DNA from: Symbiodinium natans
Lineage: Eukaryota; Sar; Dinophyceae; Suessiales; Symbiodiniaceae
Assembly: GCA_905221605.1 (NCBI GenBank)
Contig: CAJNDS010000600.1
Coordinates: 42,991 to 106,990, forward strand
Direction: 5' to 3'
DNA length: 64,000 nt
Shown: positions 31,968-42,700 of the stretch, one piece after another
Layout of the letters: each line of letters opens with the position of its first letter
How positions within the stretch are numbered: position 1 is the stretch's first letter
Made by a program: the position numbers and the translations under genes
The notes under the pieces: generated by a model
Database searches by the model: none
Told to the model about the DNA's origin: nothing
Seen by the model: the letters and a program-made list of their open reading frames with translations, nothing else

Positions 31968-32055
31968 AGCCCTTCGAATGGATCTGAATCCTTTGGCTCT
32001 CCTCCGCGCTGTCCGAGAGCTCCCAGTCGCCAGTGGAGGTGGAGGCCTCTTCGGT
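31968..32055 (-). CDS. Candidate exon, acidic
   Basis: The minus frame reads EEASTSTGDWELSDSAEE then SQRIQIHSKGFW. Acidic and Ser/Thr-rich. A telomere-type tract borders the 5' side and a degenerate one the 3' side. Family unknown. Confidence 0.4.
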
Positions 32056-32059
32056 TTAG

Positions 32060-32250
32060 GGTTTAGGGTTTAGGGTTTAGGGGTTAGGGGTTTAGGGGTT
32101 TAGGGGTTTAGGGGTTTAGGGTTTAGGGTTTAGGGTTTAGGGTTTAGGGTTTAGGGGTTTAGGGGTTTAGGGGTTTAGGGGTTTAGGGGTTTAGGGGTTT
32201 AGGGTTTAGGGTTTAGGGTTTAGGGTTTAGGGGTTTAGGGTTTGGTTGGT
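32060..32250 (+). repeat. Alternating TTTAGGG and TTTAGGGG blocks
   Basis: Heptamer and octamer units come in separate pure runs that switch four times, not in a random mixture. Confidence 0.95.
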
Positions 32251-32305
32251 CATGAACCCGAAACTATTGCAGGTAAATTAAGAGCCGCGGACTGCCGGAG
32301 TCCAA

Positions 32306-32419
32306 ACCCTAAACCCTAAACCCTAAACCCTAAACCCTAAACCCTAAACCCTAAACCCTAAACCCTAAACCCTAAACCCTAAACCCTAAACCCTAAACCC
32401 TAAACCCTAAACCCTAAAC
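32306..32419 (-). repeat. CCCTAAA tract, about 16 units
   Basis: Near-perfect. Lies about 55 bases from an opposite-orientation array (32,060-32,250). Confidence 0.95.
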
Positions 32420-32485
32420 ACCACATCTAGCCGCACCTAAGAGCTAGCCGCGCTCGAGGGCACGAACTACCCTAAGGCTTTTAGG

Positions 32486-32533
32486 ACCCTCCTACAGTCG
32501 TCTTAGGGCTCCTACAGTCGTCTTAGGGCAACT
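32486..32533 (+). repeat. Tandem 21-base repeat
   Basis: CTCCTACAGTCGTCTTAGGG occurs twice in a row. The unit ends in a telomere-like TTAGGG. Confidence 0.8.
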
Positions 32534-32705
32534 ACACGCGTTTAGGGTTTAGGGTTTGGGGTTTAGGGTTTAGGGTTTAGGTTTTGGGGTTTTGGGGTTT
32601 AGGGTTTAGGGTTTGGGGTTTAAGGTTTAGGGTTTAGTCTTAGGGGAACTGCATTTAGGGTTTAGGGGTTTGAGGTTTGGGGTTTCGGGCTGAGGGTTCA
32701 GGGCT

Positions 32706-32848
32706 CTTAGGGGAACTACACGGTCCCTCAGTACGGGCCCGTAGAAGGGGGACCCCTTATATATCCTATCCAACCCAAGGGCCCATACATCAGAGCCCTG
32801 CAACGGAGGTAAGGGACCACACTCGGGCCGAAACGACCCTCAAACTAC
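32706..32848. mobile_element. Family C element, copy 4
   Basis: AACTACACGGTCCCTCAGTA, CCAACCCAAGGGCCCATACA, and GGTAAGGGACCACACTCGGG. Confidence 0.6.
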
Positions 32849-33515
32849 AGAGGGGACTGGTACCTCCTATGGAGAGTTCTTCATAATGCTCTCAAGGGAG
32901 GGGGGTTTCATGGGGGGTCAGTGCCTAGGGAATCTTGGGGAAGCTTAGGAAGCCTTAGGGAGTATGGGGGAGGATCAGGGAACCTTGGGTTGTATGGCCC
33001 CCTTGAACCCCCTTCCCTTAAGAACCCTTTTCGTTCTGGGGTCTCAGTTCCTGGCGTTTTGAGGTCCCGAGAGCCTTAGGCTAAAACCAAGAACCCTCGC
33101 AGAACCAAACCCTCTCCATTCCCAAACCTCACGCTACAAGCCCCCAAACCATAAAAACCCTAAGCAAAAACCGAAAACCCCCTAAAACCCCCAAAACTCC
33201 CAACAATAACCCAAAAAATCTAAATCGCAAAAACCACCACAAACCCTGTTGGTCCCAACCATAGAGATGCTTAGTTGCTGAGTTCATCGGGGATTATAGT
33301 ATCCCAAAAAGGGTACAGGTTTAGGGTTTAGGGTTTAGGGTTTAGGGTTTAGGGTTTAGGGTTTAGGGTTTCGGGTTTAGGGCTTGGGGTTTAGGGAGTG
33401 TGCTCACTGAACTACTGAGGATGCATGCGAAGTGGCGGTGATGCTCTCGCTGCTTGTGCGGGGCCTGAAGCTTCTGTCGTGGCAGGGCTTAGGACTCAGG
33501 CGTTTAGGGTTGTAG

Positions 33516-33629
33516 GGGGTTTAGGGTTTAGGGTTTAGGGTTTAGGGTTTAGGGTTTAGGGTTTAGGGTTTAGGGTTTAGGGTTTAGGGTTTAGGGTTTA
33601 GGGTTTAGGGTTTAGGGTTTAGGGTTTAG
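33516..33629 (+). repeat. TTTAGGG tract, about 16 units
   Basis: Near-perfect tract preceded by an extra-G variant. Confidence 0.95.
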
Positions 33630-33736
33630 GCAAGATGAAGGCTAAAATTGTTTAGGCTTCAGGCTTCTGGTTTAGGGTTGAGGGGTCGTGTACCCTATAA
33701 CTACAACAATAATTCCCCTGAAGGTATATATCCCTA

Positions 33737-33852
33737 AGGGTCCATGTACCCATATAGTACCTATGCTACTGCATGGGAACCTCTTTCAGGCCCAAGTAGG
33801 GTTTAGGGTTTAGGGTTTAGGGTTTAGGGTTACGGGGTACATGGACCCTTTG
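33737..33852. mobile_element. Foldback segment containing a telomere-type tract
   Basis: GGGTCCATGTACCC (33,738-33,751) is mirrored by GGGGTACATGGACCC (33,835-33,849). A TTTAGGG tract (33,797-33,832) lies between. Probably a diverged family C relative. Confidence 0.5.
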
Positions 33853-34149
33853 GGTATGAACCCAGAAACCCCTCTAGGGTGTTCGGAGTTGAGGAGTCTA
33901 GGGGTATGGGAGGGTTGAGGAGTCAAAAATTTCTAGGGTGCTGCACCCCCCTTATTCAGTAGGTATGTCCCTGAAAACAAGGGCTTAGGGTTTAGGGTGT
34001 AGGGTGCGGGGTGTAGGGTCTAGGGTGTAGGGCTTCGGATTTAGGGTTTAGGGGGTAAAAGAAGGGAATAAGGGCCTACTCTGGGTCCGAGTCCAGTTCA
34101 GGACGACGTAGGCACTCCTTCCGCTGTTTCCGGAGCGACGGCGTGTGGC

Positions 34150-34210
34150 CGGTATACCTACTAAATAGGGAGTACTTGCCACTAATCTGTAGGTAGATAG
34201 GGCTTCAGGG
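34150..34210. mobile_element. Family E fragment
   Basis: GTATACCTACTAAATAGGGA and CTGTAGGTAGATAGGGC are kept. The outer CCTGGGACC ends are lost or degraded. Confidence 0.45.
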
Positions 34211-34511
34211 GCCTTTCAACCCCTAAACCTCCTAAACCGTCCGCCCCCTAAAGGGTTTCGGGCTTAGGGTTTAGGGCGAGGCCCGAAAGCCTACACCCCA
34301 AACCCTCGACCCTAAACCAACTTCAATCAAAGGCCCCTAAGCCGCGAACAAGCCTTCTGACGCCCCCCAAAACACTAGAGTCCTTGAGCCTGAGCACCCT
34401 AAACCCCAAACCCCCCAAACCCTAAACCCTAAACCCCAAACCCCAAACCCCAAACCCCAAACCCTAAACCCTAGCCCTAAACCCTAAACCCGAGACCCCT
34501 ACACGAAACCC

Positions 34512-34560
34512 CTTCATGGGCCCTCAGGGAGCCAAGGGGCAGCTGCGCGCAGTCGGCGGC
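34512..34560 (-). CDS. Candidate small exon
   Basis: After ACCCAG| the minus frame reads ADCAQLPLGSLRAHEG. Bounded by telomere-type repeats. Third in a row of three similarly spaced minus-strand candidates (34,951, 34,777 and 34,560). Confidence 0.3.
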
Positions 34561-34720
34561 CTGGGTTTAGGGGGTTTGGGCCCTTGCCCTAAACCCTCAA
34601 CCCTCAACCCTCAACCCTAAACCCTAAACCCTAAACCCTAACATCCCTAACCATAGGGGCTCTTAGGGCCTGAGGCGCTCATAGGGTCTATGGGATGCCA
34701 GGAACTAGGTGTTAAAACAA

Positions 34721-34777
34721 AAATAGTTGGCTCCCTTCGTGGTGCTGCTTGTGCGTGAGCGTGTGTTTCGCCCACAC
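34721..34777 (-). CDS. Candidate small exon
   Basis: After GACGCAG| the minus frame reads VWAKHTLTHKQHHEGSQ. The acceptor is preceded directly by a telomere-type tract (34,793-34,850), which would form the 3' part of the intron. Confidence 0.35.
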
Positions 34778-34854
34778 CTGCGTCAGTGTGGGGGTTTAGG
34801 GTTTAGGGTTTAGGGTTTAGGGTTTAGGGTTAGGGTTTAGGGTTTGGGGTTTAA

Positions 34855-34951
34855 GTGACGTGGCTCCTTCATGGCGTTCCGGGTGGAGCCGTGTTCCAGT
34901 GCCCAGGACGTGTGCGAGCAGCGTGGCTTTCTCAGAAGTGCCCCAAGACCC
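34855..34951 (-). CDS. Candidate exon with strong 3' splice site
   Basis: Acceptor CCCTCTTTTCAG| at 34,952, then a minus frame reading GSWGTSEKATLLAHVLGT and GTRLHPERHEGATS up to the edge of a telomere-type tract. The pyrimidine tract and the open frame support each other. Family unknown. Confidence 0.45.
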
Positions 34952-35710
34952 CTGAAAAGAGGGAGTGTAGGTTTACCTCTTAACACCAGCTGCAAGCTTT
35001 TCAAAATCAGAAACCAGGCTCTATGTAACTAGGGTTTGGGGTTTATTGTTTAGGGTGTAGAGTTTAGGGTTTAGGGTTTGGGGCCTGGGGTTAGGGCTTA
35101 GGGGCCCGCACTGAATCTTCCCGGGCTCGGTTGAGAAGGCTGAGGTCGTACGTAGGGATTCAAGGTTTATAGTGTTTGTTCGTGATTGTGGGCTTTTAGG
35201 GCTTTAGGGTTTTCCTTTAGGGATTTCTGAAAATGGGGGGGGGGGGGTACTTTACGGATTTAAAATTCGTGATTATGGTCTTTTCGGGCTTTAGGGTTTA
35301 GGGTTTAGTGCTTTGCAGTTTAAATTAGTTTATGGGGAAGTTTTAGGCTTTCGGGATTGTCGGGTTTATAGGGCTTGGTGCTGGAGTCCTTGAGGATTGG
35401 GGGCTTTGCACCTAAATTCAGGGATGCTGCTTTGCATCATTGGGCTTTAATTCCCCCCCCCCCCGGGCAAAGAAAAGCAAACACAGAAGCACTCAACATG
35501 CCGACGCGAAGTGCCACCAAGCCCCTTGACCAGACCAACCCTCCCTGAGAATGAGAGCGGCGAAGCCAAGAACGAAAGAGCGAGGCTCTTCATCATAACG
35601 GCATAGAAAACGCCCAAACCCTAAAACCCGAAACCCGAAACCCTAAACCCTAAACCCTACACCCTAAACCCTAGCCCTAAACCCTAAACCCTAAACCCTA
35701 AACCATAACG

Positions 35711-35800
35711 CACCTCCTCACGAACCCGGCGGATGGTGGCCAACTCCTCCGAGTCGGCGTGTGCCAGGGCCTCAGGCAGCTGCTGAGGCCACACTCCCTC
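35711..35800 (-). CDS. Candidate exon, helical
   Basis: The minus frame reads EGVWPQQLPEALAHADSE then ELATIRRVREEV. TTTAGGG tracts flank both sides: a 130-base tract at 35,808-35,940 on the 5' side and a CCCTAAA tract on the 3' side. Strongly protein-like. Probably the same gene as the minus-strand candidates at 36.7 and 37.4 kb. Family unknown. Confidence 0.45.
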
Positions 35801-35807
35801 GTTTAGG

Positions 35808-35940
35808 GCTAGGGTTTAGGGTTTAGGGTTTAGGGTTTAGGGTTTAGGGTTTAGGGCTTAGGGTTTAGGGTTTAGGGTTTAGGGTTTAGGGTTTAGGGTT
35901 TAGGGTTTAGGGTTTAGGGTTTAGGGTTTAGGGTTTACGG
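35808..35940 (+). repeat. Long TTTAGGG tract, about 18 units
   Basis: Starts 8 bases from a candidate exon border, so it would make up nearly the whole 3' end of the upstream intron. Confidence 0.95.
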
Positions 35941-36692
35941 TTTAGGATTTAGGGTTTAGGGTTTAGCGTGTAGGGGTTAGGGTTTAGGGCCTTCAGGGGC
36001 TAGGGTTTAGTCGTGCTCAGTCTTTTGAGGTTGCACTTTAGCGGTTCAGGGGACCCTGAAAACCCTAAACCCTAAACCCTAAACCCTAAACCCCTCCTGA
36101 TGCTGTAAGGGTTGCGGCTGTGGGCTGCGGGTCTTGGGAGTGCGGTTGAAGCTTACGGGGCTATTGTGGCCCAATTGTTCTAGGGAGCCTTAGTTTAGGG
36201 TTTAGGGGTTTAGGGCTTAGGGTTTAATCACCTAATCCTCAAGACCTGAACTCCCGAAAGTCTTCAACCCTACGCCTACTTGAGGAGGGCTTAGGGTTTA
36301 GGGTTTAGGTGAGGGTTCGGGGGGAATGACAAGGAGGCTCTCTAAACCCACAGAAACATAACCCCAAAACCCTAAAACCCTAACCACATGAGCCCTAAAC
36401 CCCATAAACCCAAAACCCAAAGCCCAAAGCCCTAAAAGGGAGTGTGGGATGCCTAAACCCTAAACCCTAGCCCTAAATCCTAAACCCTAGCCACCCCATC
36501 AGCCTTAAACCCTACAATCCCTACTCCAAGAAACAAGCGGGGGGGGGGGGGGTCAACGGGCCTCTAAACCCACTGAAACCTGAAACCCGGACCCCAAACC
36601 CTAAAGCCGGGGTTTGGGGTTTAGGGTTCAGGGTTCAGGGTTTAGAATTTAGGGTTTCCCAAACCCCATAAACCCTAAACCCTATACCCAGC

Positions 36693-36786
36693 CCCTCGAG
36701 GCCTTCTCGGCCTGTTGCTTCCTCAGTCGTGCCCAGCGGTTGTCGCTGAAGAGAAATTCGCAGCACGACCTGCTGTGAGCGGCGCT
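36693..36786 (-). CDS. Candidate exon, Cys then Arg/Lys-rich
   Basis: The minus frame reads SRSCCEFLFSDNRWARLR then KQQAEKASRGW. The first residues may be intronic if the acceptor is CTCTTCAG (giving DNRWARLRKQQAEKA). Telomere-type repeats lie on both sides. Confidence 0.4.
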
Positions 36787-36876
36787 GGGTCTAGGGTTTA
36801 GGGTTTAGGGTTTAAGGTTTAGGGTCTAGGGTCTAGGGTTTAGGGTTTAGGGCTTAGGGTTTAGGGTTTAGGGCTT

Positions 36877-36967
36877 CCTGGGACCCTATTTGCCTACAGC
36901 TTTAAGGGTTCTCCCTACTACATAGGGGGTTCTTATGACTAATCTCTAGGCAAATAGCGTCCCAGGG
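36877..36967. mobile_element. Family E foldback element, copy 5 (complete)
   Basis: CCTGGGACCCTATTTGCCTA at the left and TAGGCAAATAGCGTCCCAGG at the right, one of the best-kept pairs of ends. Directly follows a telomere-type tract. Confidence 0.8.
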
Positions 36968-37129
36968 AGGTTAAGGTTCAGGGCTTCGGGTTTGGGGTTT
37001 GGGGTCCAGGGATTGGGTTTCGCCCTACCACCCAAAACCCCAAAAACCCTGAAACCCTAAAGACCCTAAACCCTAAACCCTACACCCTAAAACTAAAAAC
37101 CCTAAACCCTAAACCCTAAACATCTAGGG

Positions 37130-37235
37130 CATAAACATTTTTATAAAGAACTGTTTATGCCTTTCATTGCTGTGCAGTTGTAGGTTACGTTAAACACGTG
37201 ACCTACGACATGCAGTATGTGTGCAGCCGTTTATA
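37130..37235. repeat. Two adjacent small hairpins
   Basis: GGGCATAAACA ... TGTTTATGCC (37,141-37,173), then GTAGGTTACGT ... ACGTGACCTAC (37,191-37,218). Non-coding, function unknown. Confidence 0.6.
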
Positions 37236-37391
37236 TGGCCGAGCCCTTTTTTTGAGTTCTGTGAACGAAAGCCTCGGATTTTTACGATGGCCATGTGGAT
37301 GTAAAAGCTGCGTGTCGTGACAGGCTTGCGTTTCCTTTCCTAAACCCTAAACCCTAAACCCTAAACCCTAAACCCTAAACCCTAAACCCCT

Positions 37392-37479
37392 AAAGCCCTC
37401 GAAGAAGGGGCAACCCCGGCCTGTACTCCTCGGCGCTGACCCTGGCCTTCCAGTCCAGCAGCTCAATGGTCGTCGTTTC
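37392..37479 (-). CDS. Candidate exon
   Basis: After ACACAAG| the minus frame reads ETTTIELLDWKARVSAEE then YRPGLPLLRG. Telomere tracts flank it: 37,494-37,560 on the 5' side and 37,341-37,389 on the 3' side. Protein-like. Family unknown. Confidence 0.45.
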
Positions 37480-38486
37480 CTTGTGTTACGTAGGGTTTAG
37501 GGTTTAGGGTTTAGGGTTTAGGGTTTAGGGTTTAGGGTTTAGGGTTTAGGGTTTGGGGTTTGGGGTTCAGGGTTCAGGGGTTTAAGTTGGGGGGCTTGGG
37601 GATGTGGGGTATCGGTATAGGGTTTAAACGGGCTAAGTTTGGGTCACGGGTCTAGATTGGAGGGTTCAGGATTTAGGGTCAAGGGGTTTGGAGGGGGTTT
37701 CGGGTTCAGCAAATCGTAATGTTTGTAGGATTCTCACTCCACTTTAGGATTCAAGGCTCAGGGTTGTGGATTCAGGGTTGTTAAAGTTGAGATTCGAGAG
37801 GTCTAGGGCCTAGGTTTAGGGTCTAGGGTGTCGGGGGGACTTGGGATCACTCTATACGGCCGTAATCCCTAGAAGAACATGTAGGCCACATGCCTCTTTA
37901 AGGTTCATAACGCCCTGAAATCTGAACCCCTAAACCTCAGGACCTAGAAGCCCTAAAAACTTGACACCTCCTAAACCTTCAACCCTAAACCCGAATCCCT
38001 AAACCCTAAGCGCCCCGCAAGCCCTATGCCCCTTGGGCTTCCTCTCGGCGGCTTGCTGGGGTGGTTTAGGGTTTAGGGTTTAGGGTTTAGGGTTTAGGGT
38101 TTAGGGTTTTGGGTTTAGGTTGTAGGGTTGAGGGTTTAAGCCCTTAAACCTAAACCCTAACGCTGATGGCTCTTTGGGTTTAAGGGTTCCGGGTCCATAG
38201 GATTACAGCTTAGTGCACCGTCTGCGTATAGCTCGCTTGGTCCTTTCAACCCTCTGTAAGAATATGCCGACAGAGGATCCTCCTCAACCCTAAGGGCTTA
38301 GGGTTTAGGGTTTCGGATTTAGGGTTTCGGGTTTAGGGTTCAGGGGTTAGGGTTTGGGGTAATTCAGCCCGAAGCCCTAGACCCCAAACCCCAAACCCCA
38401 AACCCCAAACCGCAAACCGCAAACTGCAAACCCCAAACCCCAACCCCCAAACCCCAAACCCCAAACCCCAAACGCAAGCGCCTACC

Positions 38487-38546
38487 CAGGACTGTATGGG
38501 CTGCAGTTCAACTGGATGGCGTTGCGGGGCTCTTGGGGCTTCGCCT
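38487..38546 (-). CDS. Candidate small exon with GT donor
   Basis: After GGGGCAAG| the minus frame reads AKPQEPRNAIQLNCSPYS, then PGG|GTAGGC style donor. Two further possible pieces lie downstream on the same strand: RVERTKRAIRRRC after TTCTTACAG near 38,245, and QQAAERKPKG near 38,055. Confidence 0.35.
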
Positions 38547-38735
38547 TGCCCCCCCCGCCCCCCCCAAAGCTTCAACCCAAAACCCTGAAACCCTATAAAC
38601 CTCTCATAAAACCCTAAACCCTATCCCCTAAGCCCTACATAAAACCCTACAAGCCCCAGAAGTTTAAGGCGTCAGAGGAGAGTTTGTGGCTTGTAGAGTT
38701 GGCAGCTCAAGTACTGGGTATGCAATTGGTTTAGG

Positions 38736-39006
38736 TTGGGATGTTCCCCCCTTAGACTAACAGTTCTTACATAGGGTTTATAATCGGGGGTACAAAAATC
38801 CCGATTAAGAACTGCGAGCCCTTAGACTAACAGTTCTTAATCTTGTATGAAGCAGGGTTTATATTACTGTTTTTGGTGAGTGTATATAAGGTTCCCTTTT
38901 AATTTTGGGGGTACAAGAAATATAAACCTTACTTCATATAGGGATTCTAATCGGGGGTACAAAAATCCCGACTAAGAACTGCGAGTATAAGGGGGGAACA
39001 TCCCAA
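38736..39006. mobile_element. Nested foldback elements: family B containing family K
   Basis: The outer family B ends are TTGGGATGTTCCCCCCTTAG and AAGGGGGGAACATCCCAA. Inside, the segment AATCGGGGGTACAAAAATCC with AAGAACTGCGAG occurs twice (38,782-38,818 and 38,949-38,985), and a family K element (38,842-38,937) is inserted between. Confidence 0.75.
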
Positions 39007-39051
39007 GCAAGGCGTAGGGCTTCTAGGGTGACAAGGTTACAGGGCGCTAGG

Positions 39052-39110
39052 GTTTAGGGTTTAGGGTTTAGGGTTTAGGGTTTAGGGTTTAGGGTTTAGG
39101 GTTTAGGGTC
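39052..39110 (+). repeat. TTTAGGG tract, about 8 units
   Basis: Uniform tract between two family B elements. Confidence 0.95.
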
Positions 39111-39166
39111 CTCATCCGACATCCCGAAAACACGAAGCCGGAACGCCTGTCGGGGATTTAGGGTGT

Positions 39167-39252
39167 ATCCCCCTTATTAGTCCTTGACTAGGGATCATCG
39201 TACCCCTTTCAGAACCCTATTAAGGACTGTTAGTATACAGGGGGAACATCCC
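39167..39252. mobile_element. Family B foldback element, copy 7
   Basis: CCCCCTTATTAGTCCTTGAC, then AACCCTATTAAGGACTGTTA and CAGGGGGAACATCCCA. Confidence 0.75.
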
Positions 39253-39708
39253 AATGTATAGGAGTTACGGTCAACCCAAGCCTCCTAAACCCTAAACCCT
39301 AAACCCTAAACCCTAAAACCTAAATTTTAAACCCTCGCTAATCAGCCTCCAGGATGGATGTCAACAGGTATCTGTGCACTTTGCAATCCTTGGTCCAATG
39401 CCTAAAGGTCAGGGACTTACCTGGCCAGAAAGGATTAGTGGAGAGGATTAGTGTTGAGCAGGGTTGGATGAGGGTATAGGGGTTAGGGGTTGAGGGTGTT
39501 CACGCAATCTTCTTGCGAGCTCTTAGGCACCTATTTGCTCTTGCTGCGTGCATCAGGTCTGGCAGTCATTGTTGCCAGCTGCATGCATCATGGCCGCATT
39601 GCCACTGGTCCAGTGTTATTGGTCATCTCTTGTCGGGTATCTCCTGCATCAGCAATCCTGCCATGGCTTGAAGCAGATGCCGCCATTAGGGCTGTGCCGC
39701 GGTAGTTG

Positions 39709-42700
39709 TCAGCCACGTCCTTCGCCGCCGGCCCCCGCCAGCAAGCGCGCAATTCCAACGTGGCCCTCGCGAAGCGCGAGCGTCAGGGCTGCGTCGCTGT
39801 CAGTGACATCCTTGTTGGCGCCAGCCTCCACGAGTAAACGCGCCATGTCAAGATGGCCCGCACGAACTGCTAGCATGAGCGCGCTACTTGCCACGTCCTT
39901 GTCGACTCCCCCCGCGACCAGCAAACGCACGACTTCAAGATTCCCTTAGTTGTCCAGCAACCTGGGGAAATTAAAGGTGAACCTTTAGGAGTATAAGGGG
40001 ATTCTACTACCCAAAAAGGCGAAAGGTTACCTACTCTACTAGCAGGTTACCAATGTGAGCGGCGATTATGAGAGCCAAGCTCTTGCTGGCCTTGGCCTCC
40101 ACTAGCAAACGCACGACTTCAATGTGGCCATTGCGAACTGCAAGAATCAGGGCGGTGTCGCCATCGTTGTCGGCGACCTCCTTGTTGGCACCGGCCTCCA
40201 CCAGCAAGCGTGCGACTTCAACGTTGCCGTCGAGAGCAGCAATCATCAGGGCTGTGTCAGCGTCGCTGTTGGCGATGTCCTTGTCGGCCCCAGCCTCGAC
40301 CAGTAAACGCACGACTTCAATGTGGCCAATGCGAACTGCGAGAATCAGGGCGGTGTCACCCGTTTCGTTCATGCCGTGAGTGTCGGCCAAGTCCTTGTTG
40401 GCGCCGGCCTCCAGCAGCAATTGCACCACTTCGACGTGACCCTCGCGAACTGCTATCGTCAGGGCTGTGTAGCCATCGTCGTCGGCCATGTCTTTGTCGG
40501 CGCCGGCCTCCACCAGCAAGCGCACGACTTCAAGATGGCCGTTGCAAGCGGCAAGCATGAGGTCTGTGTCACCATTGCCATTGGCAACGTCCTTCTCTGC
40601 ACCGGCCTCCAGCAGCAATCGCACGACGTCAACGTGGCCCGAAACGGACGCGCTTGAAAGCGGCCGCCTCCCAACTGCGTCGGCCAGATTTGGGTCCATG
40701 GGCAGCTTCAGCAAAGATTCGACCTGGTGGTTCCCAAAGATTACTTGGAAGCTCTTCTGACTTCGTAAGTCTACTTCGTATCCCCTAGAAACAGCCTTAC
40801 AATCCCCATAACCCACCTTGCTAATCCTACATACTAATTCAACAGAGCTTCCAAGCAGGAGTAGCCTATATGCGTTGGTGCGTCTACGGGCTCGATAAGG
40901 AAGGGTGTTATGGCCTGCTAGCGAATAGACATAGTTGTATGATATATATATATATACGCACAAAATTATATACATAGTTGTTTGCTCCCTTGCTTTGTTA
41001 AACTTATAGGCATACTCGTGTATTAATTTCTATACTTGAGACACGCTGGGAGAATATTATGTATAGATCTACCCCCGCGATCCCTCATTTGCGATACTGT
41101 GACAGCGTTTCGACGAAGAAAGTACGAAGCAATGCGTTTAAGGCCTGGTTCAGGACGAAGATCAACATGCAAAAGACTCAGGAAATTGGAAGCAAAGTCT
41201 GTCTTGCGAGGTAAGAGAACTAGAGGGTGTTGAACACCAGGAGCAAGTTTTATGAAAAATGCGGAACATGTGGGCGCATGCAGGGTTTAGGGTTTTGACT
41301 TGTTCAGCTTCCTCAAAACGGGAATGCAGGTTCTATGCGGATAGGAGGAACTCGAACGAGTTGCCCTTAGCAATGACCCTAAACCCTCAACTCTAAACCC
41401 AAAACCCAATTCTCAGGGTAGCCACATGGTCCCTTAGTACGGGCCCTCAGGAGGGTAACCCTTAGATACCCCTTAAAAACCCAGCACAAATAAAGGGCCC
41501 ATACATCAGAATCCTTCAAGCGGGGGCAAGGGACCACATTAAGAGCCCATGAAACTACCGTCAGACCCCAAAAAAACACGTGGTCCTACGTTGGTCTGTG
41601 CCTCTGCCTCTGCCTCTGCCCAAGCCTGAACTACTGGCAGGCCCATAGGAGCTGGATTTTTGTTCAGCCACAGCTCTTTGCGACTTTCCTACAAATTGCG
41701 TTAGAACCCCCCCCAAAAAAAATGAAAAATAGATATCAAAATGTTCTTCCTTGCAAGGGTAATATAGCGATTTTTATCTTTTGGTTCTTTGGGGGTTCTG
41801 AAGCACGTCGTAGTTTCCTTGGGTCTTTTGAGCTCGACAAGCAGAGGAATGAGTGGATGTTCCGGAAACGTTGCATTAACCTGGGAACATGACTCGTTGG
41901 AATGTGGAAACCCTAAACCCTGAACCCTAAACCCTAGACCCTAAACCAACGTATTCCAAAAGAACAAGCCCTCCCAGATCCAGGCCCGAAGGTGTAGGCA
42001 GGCACTATCCCCCCTAAAACTAGACATATCTGGACGTGGTTTGGGATTTCGATGATTCTGGAACATTTGGCATACTTGGGGTACGAAATGGAATCACATG
42101 TTGGAATTTGTGGAAGTATTTTTGTTTTTTCAAACGGATGTGTGGGCTACAGAAATTATTCAGATTCTGGATAGCTTGGGATGTTTCGGAATACTGCTTT
42201 CGCGAGTTTCGTTTTGAAATCCTTCGGCTGGTCGTGTTTTTTCGGAGCTGGCTTTTCCTGACAAGTTGGTCCTGTTGGTCCTGAGTGCAATATTATGCCC
42301 ATACATTGCACAGAAGATGCGAAGACTGCGAAGAACCTGCCTTGTCCACCAATCCATCCCAGGCTGCAGCGACAAGCTCGTCCACTTGCCTTACTTCTCC
42401 AATAACCAGAGCAAAAAAGAGGTTAAACTTGTCTATTCCTACTAAAAATCAGGAAACCCCAAAAAAATAAAGTTCAACTATTGGCTAAGTAAGTTGCGTG
42501 GTGGAAGCGCGGGAGAAAGGCTGCAAAACGAGGTCCAGGTCCATGGCGGAGTCGATCTTGTCAGCATCGTCCAGGTGGGCGCCCCGAAGAATGAGTCGTT
42601 GCCTGAAGCGAACCCAAAACCCTAAACCCGAAACCCTATACCCTACACCTAAACCCTAAACCCTAAACCCTAAACCTTTGACGCCGTTGCCTGAAGCGCG

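Larger units (their letters stand above)
40860..42489 (-). other. Probable large intron of the ankyrin gene
   Basis: Contains a TA microsatellite (40,939-40,957), a family C element (41,414-41,568), a family G element (41,701-41,800), one short telomere-type tract (41,905-41,945) and about 500 bases of AT-richer unique DNA (42,020-42,480). An 82-codon plus-strand ORF at 42,036-42,284 is aromatic-rich without a recognisable domain, and I do not call it. Confidence 0.5.

Noticed and set aside
42036-42284. 82-codon plus-strand ORF rich in Phe and Trp
   Set aside because: Lies in the probable large intron of the ankyrin gene, opposite strand, AT-richer sequence, no motif or splice support.
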